DNA from: Candidatus Anammoximicrobium sp.
GTDB lineage: Bacteria > Planctomycetota > Planctomycetia > Pirellulales > Pirellulaceae
Length of the DNA stretch: 64,000 nt
Direction: 5' to 3'
Assembly (NCBI GenBank): GCA_012515235.1
Contig: JAAYYU010000011.1
Coordinates: 30,256 to 94,255 of the forward strand
The notes beneath the pieces were generated by a model. The model did no database searches. It worked only from the letters and a program-made list of their open reading frames with translations, and was not told the DNA's origin. Shown in pieces: positions 54,019 through 61,509 of the stretch (positions within the stretch are counted from its first letter, which is position 1; every line of letters starts with the position of its first letter). A program made the position numbers and the translations under genes.

Positions 54019-55061
54019 GACGTGACCCTCTCTCAAACTCGAATTAGTCCCGGCAGAGGTCGCTAATCATCGCCAGTTTAATTACGCCGCAAACCAAAAT
54101 CTACAGTCTGGTTGCACGGACGGTCGCATTCGATCCGCGGAACCCCGCAAGAACGGCAGGATCTGAACGTCGCTCAGCGTCCGCCGCCTGAAGCCGCGAA
54201 TTGCCGACTTCTCACCCCCGGTCGCCACTACGATGTCGTCAAAAGAAGGGATTCGCCCCAAAACGGCAAGCCCTTCTAATGATGCCACAGCGCGTAAAAA
54301 AGTTCCGCCGACCGGAAGGTAACATTTTCCATTTCGGAAGAATGAACCGATCGGTTGCCAGTTTGCCGGTCATTTCACAGGGACAGACGGCATTCTGGCC
54401 CGTTTATTTCAACTTTGCCGATCAAGACAACAATCACGAGCACGCGGCAGGAATGGGCGTCGTCAGAACCGCAAACGATTCTGCCTTTGTCGGAGCGACG
54501 CCGCCTGCGGCAGACGCGAACCGTTTGATGAACATAAATGCCAATGGTTTAGGGTTTTATGGATAGCCCTGACCGCTCTGGACGCTGTGACCGATCCGAA
54601 TCGTCCGACAGCTTTCACGGGTGTCGAAGCAATTGTACGTCTAAATGCGCGCGTCATGCTTAAATTCCCCGTCTTTGATCATCCCCACGTGGTACTCGCG
54701 GTGAAAATCGCCAATACCGACCTTCGCATCCACTATTGTTCTCATTCTCGCCCAGTACGGGTTTGCCCGACCAGACCCGATCAGAGTCGTCTGCCGGGAC
54801 ACGCCGTCCGCTGACTCCGCTCCGCTTGGGTGGCCGGCGTTGTTTGCCCTGGCCGGGGTGCGCTAACCGGCGGCAACACCACCAGTGGCGCAGCCGATCC
54901 GGCCAAGTAACGAGGCACCAATCCCCTTGATTGACATCGCTCGACAGGTCCCTGTAGAATCGCACGCTGTCGAGAAACCGCCCGACCACAGTCGTCAAGT
55001 CCCGGCAGGATGCTTCGGTCGGCGGTTTGTGTTCGTTTGAAAGCCGGAGGAGGAACTGACG
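54019..55061. other. Gene-poor region of ~1 kb
   Basis: No gene I would accept. A 121-codon plus-strand frame (54201-54566) and a 68-codon minus-strand frame lack family resemblance and good ribosome-binding sites. The region should contain upstream signals for the giant protein and for thioredoxin. Confidence 0.5.
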
Positions 55062-55391
55062 ATGGGTGCAAACGTTTACGAAATCAGTGAAGACAAATTC
55101 GCCGCCGAAGTGCTTCAAGCCTCGGAACCGGTTCTTGTGGATTTTTGGGCTCCCTGGTGCGGCCCTTGCCGACAGATTTCGCCCATGATCGATGCATTTG
55201 CCGCGGAAAACGCCGGAGTGGTCAAGGTGTGCAAGGTCAACATCGATGATAATCCCGGCGCGGCACAGCAATACGGCGTGAGCGCGATTCCCACGCTGCT
55301 GATCTTCAAGGGTGGCGAGGTCGTCAGCCGAATGGTCGGGGCCCCGACCAAGTCCAAGCTGCAACAAGCTATCGAAGCGGCAAACGGCTAG
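55062..55391 (+). CDS. trxA: Thioredoxin
   Basis: A 109-residue protein, normal thioredoxin length; GGAGGAGG stands a few bases before the ATG. The active site WCGPC is at residues 32-36 and the cis-Pro block SAIPTLLIFKGGE follows. It reduces protein disulfides in the cytoplasm and feeds ribonucleotide reductase and peroxidases. It has its own terminator downstream, so it is likely monocistronic. Confidence 0.96.
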   Translation: MGANVYEISEDKFAAEVLQASEPVLVDFWAPWCGPCRQISPMIDAFAAENAGVVKVCKVNIDDNPGAAQQYGVSAIPTLLIFKGGEVVSRMVGAPTKSKLQQAIEAANG

Positions 55392-55416
55392 TGCATCGTC
55401 GAGGCCCCGAAAAAAC

Positions 55417-55471
55417 GCGGGACTGCGCAGCCGCCGGTTTTCGGTACGACCGGCGGCCTGCGTCGTCCCGC
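55417..55471 (+). terminator. Terminator hairpin after thioredoxin
   Basis: A long GC-rich stem starts with GCGGGAC and ends with GTCCCGC, with an inner stem CCGCCGGT/ACCGGCGG, 26 bases after the thioredoxin stop. It is followed by TCGTTTA, a weak T-tract. Confidence 0.65.
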
Positions 55472-55487
55472 TCGTTTACGCGCCCCC

Positions 55488-55712
55488 CTAGCACCAAACG
55501 GGATTTCGAGACTTTTCGGCGTCGTTTATTATGAAGTCACGGTTTTGGTGCTGGGGTCAGGCTTCGAGAATTCAGTTTTGGCCGAGCAGAGGCGTAGGAC
55601 GTAGCTGGCACCAAACTTGGCCAAAACTGAATTCTGTAAGTCTGACCCCATTTCGCGCGACCGTGCCATCGTAGACAGCGACTTTCCTTGGAAGTTCCCC
55701 GTTTGGTGCTAG
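55488..55712. repeat. Nested palindromic element enclosing P1 copy C
   Basis: CTAGCACCAAACGGG (55488-55502) and its perfect reverse complement CCCGTTTGGTGCTAG (55698-55712) frame a 225-bp segment that contains P1 copy C. The core GCACCAAAC also occurs as TTTTGGTGCTGG at ~55543 and TGGCACCAAACTTGG at ~55606, giving further nested pairing. No transposase is present. Confidence 0.75.
55552..55650. repeat. Dispersed palindromic element, family P1, copy C
   Basis: A 99-bp element; arms 55552-55583 and 55619-55650 are complementary over 32 bp with three mismatches. The loop is 35 bases and, like copy A, begins GAGCAG. It is the most diverged of the three copies. Confidence 0.9.
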
Positions 55713-55782
55713 TTATCGGGCTTGATAGCGCCTTGGCGGCCCGCCGGTCGCTGGTCTCTTTTACTCAGGGCAGGGCAGACCG

Positions 55783-57261
55783 ATGACGGACGTATCGGAC
55801 CTTCGCATCCGCAGTATAGGCGACCCGTCGGCTGTACGACGCGACGGACGCTACGTGCTGTATTGGATGACGGCCTTTCGCCGGACGAACTGGAATTTCA
55901 GTCTCCAGCGGGCCATCGAGTGGTCGCGCGATCTGCGCAAGCCGCTGCTGATCCTGGAGGCGCTCCGTTGCGGGTATCCCTGGGCAAGCGACCGCCTCCA
56001 CGGGTTCATCATTCAGGGGATGGCGGACAACGAGGCACGGCTCGCTCGACGCAATGCGTTCTACTATCCCTACCTGGAACCTGAACCGGGGGCCGGGCAA
56101 GGCTTGTTGGCCCAGTTGGCCGAACAAGCCTGTGTGGTGGTCGGCGATGATTTTCCGTGTTTTTTCTTGCCGCGGATGGTCGCTGCCGCCAAACGCCAGA
56201 TTTCCACACGGTTCGAGTTGGTCGATTCCAACGGCTTGCTCCCCCTGCGGGCCGCCGACCGCACTTTTGCCCGCGCGTTTGACTTTCGCCGTTACTTGCA
56301 GCGGAATCTGCTGCCTTATCTGGAGCCGGATTCCTTGCCCGACGAGGATCCGCTCAGCAACTGCCGATTGCCGGTCTTGGACGAATTGCCACGCGGAATC
56401 CGAAAACGTTGGCCCGTCGCCGAACCGCGAAAGATTGCGGACCAGTTAACGCAACTCAGCCAATTCCCCGTCGATCACCGCGTCGCGCCGGGGGCAATTC
56501 GTGGCGGAGCGGAATCGGCGGAGCGGGCATGGCACACGTTTTTGGAGAAGAAACTGCCCTGTTATGGCGAATCGCGGAACGATCCAGACATGGACGCGAC
56601 CAGCGGCCTGTCGCCGTATCTGCACTTTGGCCAGATCTCGGTCCATCAAGTGTTTGCCGAGACGATGCGACGGACTGGCTGGAGCCCGGAACGGGTCTCG
56701 GCCAAGGCCAGCGGCAGTTCGCATGATTGGTGGGGCGTAGACGAGTCCGTCGAGTCCTTCCTGGATGAACTGATCACCTGGCGTGAACTCGGTTACAATA
56801 TGTGCTCGCGGAACGCCGATTATGCCGCCTACGACTCGCTGCCCCCGTGGGCGCGGCAGACGCTGGCCAAACACGCCGACGATCCGCGCGAGCACGTGTA
56901 CACGTTGGACGAGTTTGAATCGGCCGCGACGCACGACCCGTTATGGAATGCCGCCCAGCGACAACTGGTCCGCGAAGGCCGCATCCACAACTATCTGCGT
57001 ATGCTGTGGGGCAAGAAGATCCTGGAATGGTCCCCCAGCCCGCAGTCGGCGCTGGCGACGCTGATCGAACTCAACAACCAATACGCCCTGGACGGCCGCA
57101 ATCCGAACTCGTACAGCGGCATATTCTGGGTGCTTGGACGCTACGATCGCGCCTGGGGCCCCGAACGGCCCGTGTTCGGAACGATCCGTTACATGAGTTC
57201 CGAAAACACCGCCCGCAAGGTCCGGCTCAAGGACTACCTGCGGCGTTACGGTCCAGACTGA
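55783..57261 (+). CDS. Class II CPD photolyase
   Basis: A 492-residue flavoprotein of normal class II length. It repairs cyclobutane pyrimidine dimers in DNA with blue light. VLYWMTAFRRTNWNFSLQRA near residue 25 is the class II N-terminal signature, followed by PLLILEALRCGYPWASDRLH. The FAD-binding half holds LSPYLHFGQISVHQV, ELITWRELGYNMC and RMLWGKKILEWS, all class II hallmarks. Bacteria more often carry class I enzymes. The gene follows the P1/nested palindrome region. Confidence 0.94.
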   Translation: MTDVSDLRIRSIGDPSAVRRDGRYVLYWMTAFRRTNWNFSLQRAIEWSRDLRKPLLILEALRCGYPWASDRLHGFIIQGMADNEARLARRNAFYYPYLEPEPGAGQGLLAQLAEQACVVVGDDFPCFFLPRMVAAAKRQISTRFELVDSNGLLPLRAADRTFARAFDFRRYLQRNLLPYLEPDSLPDEDPLSNCRLPVLDELPRGIRKRWPVAEPRKIADQLTQLSQFPVDHRVAPGAIRGGAESAERAWHTFLEKKLPCYGESRNDPDMDATSGLSPYLHFGQISVHQVFAETMRRTGWSPERVSAKASGSSHDWWGVDESVESFLDELITWRELGYNMCSRNADYAAYDSLPPWARQTLAKHADDPREHVYTLDEFESAATHDPLWNAAQRQLVREGRIHNYLRMLWGKKILEWSPSPQSALATLIELNNQYALDGRNPNSYSGIFWVLGRYDRAWGPERPVFGTIRYMSSENTARKVRLKDYLRRYGPD

Positions 57262-57486
57262 GCGGCGCGGCCCAGCGCGCTCAGAGGTGCCGCTCCGCGG
57301 GGCAGAACTCACCCCGCCCGAGCCGGCGGCAGGCCGCTGGCACCGAAAAGCACACAGTCGATGACGCAGTCCCTCTGAGGTGCGTGCGCTACCCGGAGCA
57401 CGGCAAAGACGCGGTGTGCGCCAATCCTCCGAACCCCTTGCCGATTTCGATGGCCGGGGTCGAACCGCCGTGCGCGACTCGTGACG

Positions 57487-58152
57487 CTACGACGCCAAAA
57501 CGGCGGCAATCCGCTCGGCGTTCAGTTCCCGGAGGCTGTCCACGACCAGTTCGGCCGCATGCAGTGACTCCCGCACGCGACCGGTGCTGGCGATCGCGAC
57601 GCACTTCATGCCGGCAGCGTGCGCGGCCGCGACGCCAACGGGGGCGTCTTCGATCACAACGCAACGCGGGGGGGCGACGCCCGCCCGTTGGGCGCCGAGC
57701 AAGAAGACTTGCGGATCCGGTTTGCCCCGCTGAACGTCCGTCCCCGTGACGACTCCGTGGAACGCCGAACGGCGCTGCAGGCGGTCCAGCACCAGGTAGA
57801 CGTTGTCCGGTGGTCCGGACGAGCCAACAGCCAGGAAGAAACCGGCCCCGCGCAAGCCGTCGATCAACTCGGCGGCGCCGTCCATGCCGGGAAAATCGCG
57901 CCGCAGGAGATCGCGAAAAAGTTCTTCCTTGCGATTGTCCAACTGTGCCACCGCCGCCGGCGTCGCGATTTCGTCGCCCCACAATTCGGAAATAATCTCG
58001 CGGCTTGTCCGGCCAAACGTGGCCACGAACTGATCTTGCGTCATCTGCAGGCCGCGTTCGCGACTGGCCAACTGCCAGCTTTGGTAGTGGGCTTGATACG
58101 AATCGACCAGAACTCCATCGACATCGAAGATGACGGCTTGCGGCGTCGGCAT
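57487..58152 (-). CDS. HAD-family phosphatase / beta-phosphoglucomutase-like
   Basis: A 221-residue HAD protein. IFDVDGVLVDS (D10, D12) is motif I with nucleophile and acid/base Asp; AVGSSGPPDN is motif II; GKPDPQVFLLGAQRAGV carries the motif III Lys; VIEDAPVGVAAAHAAGM is motif IV. The helical cap (AHYQSWQLASRERGL) resembles beta-phosphoglucomutase and related sugar-phosphate phosphatases. The substrate is unknown, but a hexose phosphate is likely. The gene is alone on the minus strand. Confidence 0.85.
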   Translation of the reverse strand: MPTPQAVIFDVDGVLVDSYQAHYQSWQLASRERGLQMTQDQFVATFGRTSREIISELWGDEIATPAAVAQLDNRKEELFRDLLRRDFPGMDGAAELIDGLRGAGFFLAVGSSGPPDNVYLVLDRLQRRSAFHGVVTGTDVQRGKPDPQVFLLGAQRAGVAPPRCVVIEDAPVGVAAAHAAGMKCVAIASTGRVRESLHAAELVVDSLRELNAERIAAVLAS

Positions 58153-58413
58153 ACAGTCTGCACCCTGGCATGTGTCGTTGACGGCAAAGCGAATTCGCGG
58201 ATACTAACATACCGCAAGGAAGGAACTGCGCCGAGGCGATCGGCGACGGCGTTTTCGTCCCCAACGGCTCACGCCCGCGACCCAAGGGACGGCAGGTCCT
58301 TCCCAACGAGGACGTGATTTCGGCCGCCGTTGCTCCAAAGATTGGCCGAACGCGTCGCAGTCAGATTTGCCGTCGGTGACCGGAGCCCCGTAACCTGTAA
58401 ACCGCAGCCCCCC

Positions 58414-59100
58414 ATGCACGTTTTGTTTTTCGACATTGACGGCACGCTGATCAACACCGGCGGGTCCGGAGTGGAATCGTTGCGGTTGGCCTTCAGCGAG
58501 GTCTTCGCTTGCCCGCCGCCGGACGCCATTCCGACCAGCGGACGTACGGATCGAGGCATCGCCCGCGATCTGTTTCAATCGCGGCAAATCGCGAATTCGG
58601 AGGAAAACTGGCTGCGTTTCCACGCTGCCTATATTCGACATCTTCGCGAGCAACTGCCCCTGCGGCCGGGACGGGTGCTGCCTGGCGTCGTCCGTCTGTT
58701 GGACGAACTTGCCGCGCGCCGTCATGTCGCGTTGGGACTGTTGACGGGCAACGTCGAGGAAGCGGCGTGGCTGAAGTTGCAGCACTTCGGTTTGGATCAC
58801 CACTTTGCTTTTGGCGGGTTTGGCGAACGGTCCGGCGAACGGAATGCGGTGGCCGAGGACGCCCTGGCCGCGGCTCGTCAGGCGTTGAATGGGGGCGTGC
58901 ATCCGGATCGGCTGTGGGTGATTGGCGACACTCCGCTGGACGTTCAATGTGCGCGGCACATCGGGGCCCAGGCCGTCGCCGTAGCGACCGGCTTGCACGA
59001 CAGAGCCGATTTGACGCGGGCGGCGCCGGACTTGCTCCTGGACGATTTCTCCCAGCCGGGAGTTTTTTTGCAACGACTCGACGAGGCAAAAGCGGCATGA
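58414..59100 (+). CDS. HAD-family phosphatase (phosphoglycolate phosphatase-like)
   Basis: A 228-residue HAD protein from the ATG at 58414. FFDIDGTLINTGG (D7, D9) is motif I; GLLTGNVEEAAWLKL motif II; and VIGDTPLDVQCARHIGAQ motif IV. The cap resembles phosphoglycolate phosphatase-type proteins. Its stop overlaps the ATG of the LarA-like gene by four bases (ATGA), so the two are co-translated. A substrate linked to a lactate- or glycolate-type metabolite is an inference. Confidence 0.83.
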   Translation: MHVLFFDIDGTLINTGGSGVESLRLAFSEVFACPPPDAIPTSGRTDRGIARDLFQSRQIANSEENWLRFHAAYIRHLREQLPLRPGRVLPGVVRLLDELAARRHVALGLLTGNVEEAAWLKLQHFGLDHHFAFGGFGERSGERNAVAEDALAAARQALNGGVHPDRLWVIGDTPLDVQCARHIGAQAVAVATGLHDRADLTRAAPDLLLDDFSQPGVFLQRLDEAKAA

Positions 59101-60323
59101 TCCAGCTGCGTTACGGTGACCGACAAGTGTTGCGGATTCGTCCGCCGGCAGAAGCTACGGTGGCCGATGTCGGAGTTCCGCGCGGCCAGCCTCTCGATGA
59201 TCCGGCGGCCGCCGTCGCGGCGGCACTTGCCGATCCGCTGGACTTCCCGCCGCTGTCGCGGGCCACAACTCCGGGCGACCGCGTGGTGCTGGCAGTGGAT
59301 CGGGGTGTGCCGCAACTGGACTTCGTGATTGCCGGCGCGGTTCACACGCTGTTGGCCAGTCGCGTCCTGCCGGAGGACATCACGCTGTTGCTGGCACCGG
59401 AGGAAAACGGCCTGCGCCGGCGGGAGCCCACCGCTGCGCTGTCGGCCGAGGTCTCGGCAGCGATTCGGATCGTGGAACACGATCCGCGGAACCGCGAGGA
59501 TCTGACTTATCTGGCAGCGTCCAAGGACAACCGGCCGATCTACATTCATCGGCAGCTGTTCGACGCAGATCTGGTTCTGCCGATCAGTTGCCTTCGCCCG
59601 CAACGCGTGCTGGGCCGCTTGGGGGTTCACGGCGGGCTGTTTCCCACGTTTTCGGACGAGAAGACCCGCGAGCGATTCCAGACGCCGGGCGCAGCTCGTT
59701 TGCCGGTCCAGCGGCACCGCCGGCGGGACGAGGTGGACGAGGCCGCCTGGCTGCTGGGAATTCAAATCGTCCTGCAAGTGGTGCCCGGCGCCCGCGACGC
59801 CGTGTTGCACGTGCTGGCAGGCAAGCCCGAAGCTGTCGCCAAACGGGGCCGCAAGCTGTGCGACGCCGCGTGGCTGTGCCGGTTGCCCAGGCGGGCCGGA
59901 CTGGTGCTGGCCAGCATCGCTGGCGGCCGCCAGGAACAGACCTGGGAGAATTTCGCCCGCGCCCTGTCGGCCGCTCTGACCGCCGTTGACGACGACGGAG
60001 TCATCCTGCTGTGTACCGACCTGCGCTGTCCGCCCGGCCCCGCGTTGCAGTTGCTCGCCTCGTTGAACGACAGTCCGGAACTGCTTCGGGAGATCCGTCG
60101 GGCCCGTACGCCGGACGCCATCTCGGCCTCGCTGCTGGTCGAAGCCCGCGAGCGCACCCAGGTGTACCTGCTCAGCGGCCTGGACGGCGAGACCGTCGAG
60201 GGGCTCGGCGTCGGCTACATCGCCAACGAGGATGAAGTCGATCATCTGTGCCAACAATTCGACTCGTGCCTGCTGCTGGCAGACGCGCACCGGGCCGGCG
60301 TGCGGGTAGAGGAGGACCTCTGA
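59097..60323 (+). CDS. LarA-like (DUF2088) lactate-racemase-family protein
   Basis: A 408-residue protein coupled to the HAD phosphatase before it by ATGA overlap. GDRVVLAVDRGVPQLDFVI and the block VEHDPRNREDLTYLAASKDN, then RQLFDADLVLPISC, follow the LarA order. In LarA a Lys on the segment after this binds the nickel-pincer cofactor; here the place reads GVHGGLFPTFSDE and has no Lys, so racemase activity in the LarA manner is doubtful. LarA relatives racemise or epimerise 2-hydroxy acids. It may be a divergent or non-nickel paralogue. Confidence 0.7.
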   Translation: MIQLRYGDRQVLRIRPPAEATVADVGVPRGQPLDDPAAAVAAALADPLDFPPLSRATTPGDRVVLAVDRGVPQLDFVIAGAVHTLLASRVLPEDITLLLAPEENGLRRREPTAALSAEVSAAIRIVEHDPRNREDLTYLAASKDNRPIYIHRQLFDADLVLPISCLRPQRVLGRLGVHGGLFPTFSDEKTRERFQTPGAARLPVQRHRRRDEVDEAAWLLGIQIVLQVVPGARDAVLHVLAGKPEAVAKRGRKLCDAAWLCRLPRRAGLVLASIAGGRQEQTWENFARALSAALTAVDDDGVILLCTDLRCPPGPALQLLASLNDSPELLREIRRARTPDAISASLLVEARERTQVYLLSGLDGETVEGLGVGYIANEDEVDHLCQQFDSCLLLADAHRAGVRVEEDL

Positions 60324-60642
60324 CGGGAAAGCGGGCGGGCGAAGATGGACAGAAATTTGCGCCCCGTGTCGAACGGACCGGTTCCACCACGATTGCGGCT
60401 GAGATCGAGTGGGACTTGAGCTTATACCCCGTCGCCCGCGACAAGGCTTGAAGAAGCGGCCGTGCGGCGGTCGATAACGGAGGGGGGCAGAAGTCGCTGT
60501 TGTCCGTGCCTTGTTTCGCAGCGATTCTGGGGCAGTGCAGGGAATAGCAAATTGCAGCCACAGCCCGGCCACGGTCGAAGACGTTGAGCGACGTCGCGAC
60601 TGCCGGCCAGCGGCCAAGGGATGCGTTGACGAGGGGCAGGCA
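60324..60642. other. Gene-free region of ~320 bp
   Basis: Between the LarA-like and the sulfotransferase-like gene. I see no gene, hairpin or promoter I can support. Confidence 0.5.
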
Positions 60643-61509
60643 ATGAAGGGAATCTCCCGAAGGCTCTACCTGTGCGGAGGTCTGCAGGGGAGCGGTTCGA
60701 CGCTGGTGTCTTGGTGCTTTCTGCAGCGTTCGGACATGGACGGCGTCCTGGACGCCGATAATGATCTGCTGCCCTTTCTGGACCCCCGGCTTGGCAACCC
60801 GCATGCCTGGTACAAGACGAACGTCGGCAGCTTTCGCCTGAGCGAACTGGTCCGGCACTACAGCGACCTGGGATGGGACGTCTATCCGCTGCTGGTGGTC
60901 CGCGATCTGCGCGACCTGTGGGCCAGCCTGGTGGGCGAATCCTACACCGCCAACGGCATCACCGCGGAGGACCCGCCCCTGCGGCTGCGACTGCGACGTT
61001 TTGCCGAGGACTGCACCTTCTTTGCCCGCGCAGGCTGGGCGATCATCAAGTACGAATCGCTGATCGCCACCCCGGAGACGACGCTCCAGGACGCCTGCCG
61101 CCAATTGGACTTGCCCTGGGACAAAGCCATGCTCCGCTGGCCCAAAATGCCCGCCCAAATCGCCGATTGCCGACACGGGAGCCAGTCTTTCTGGAACGTC
61201 CGCCACGACAGCCTGATCTCGACCGTCGGGAGCTACCAGCGGCAGAGCAAATCGAAGCCTATCCCGGCCGTCGATCTCGAATGGCTGGAACGCGAATTCC
61301 ACGAATTCAACGAGTTGAACGGCTATCCCGTCAAACGCTCGGACGCGGACACCGGCGAATTCCGCGACAAACGCTTGGCGCCCAGCTACGAAGTCACCCG
61401 CCGGTACCGCTGGGAAGTCCGCCAGAAACCGCTTCGCTGGCTGCTGGCCACGCTGGGCTTCGGTCAGCGATCCTGCGTCAAGCGGCGCGCGGAAAGGTCG
61501 GCGGCCTGA
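60643..61509 (+). CDS. Sulfotransferase-like protein
   Basis: A 288-residue protein. The start LYLCGGLQGSGSTLVSW gives the 5'-phosphosulfate loop of sulfotransferases (G-x-x-x-S-G-S-T), and LLVVRDLRDLWASLVGESY is the 3'-phosphate block (RD..D..AS). A basic C-terminus follows. Such proteins move sulfate from PAPS to carbohydrates or other acceptors; planctomycetes are rich in sulfated-polymer genes. The ATG at 60643 lies after a loose AGGGGCAGG. It overlaps the convergent next gene by 46 bp. Confidence 0.72.
   Translation: MKGISRRLYLCGGLQGSGSTLVSWCFLQRSDMDGVLDADNDLLPFLDPRLGNPHAWYKTNVGSFRLSELVRHYSDLGWDVYPLLVVRDLRDLWASLVGESYTANGITAEDPPLRLRLRRFAEDCTFFARAGWAIIKYESLIATPETTLQDACRQLDLPWDKAMLRWPKMPAQIADCRHGSQSFWNVRHDSLISTVGSYQRQSKSKPIPAVDLEWLEREFHEFNELNGYPVKRSDADTGEFRDKRLAPSYEVTRRYRWEVRQKPLRWLLATLGFGQRSCVKRRAERSAA

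Noticed and set aside
54201..54566. A 121-codon plus-strand frame in the 1-kb spacer before thioredoxin
   Set aside because: There is no Shine-Dalgarno sequence, family resemblance or plausible composition; treated as non-coding.
57385..57486. A possible tRNA or pseudo-tRNA suggested by GGTTCGACC on the minus strand
   Set aside because: The bases around it do not form a 5-bp T stem, and no acceptor or anticodon stem could be drawn.
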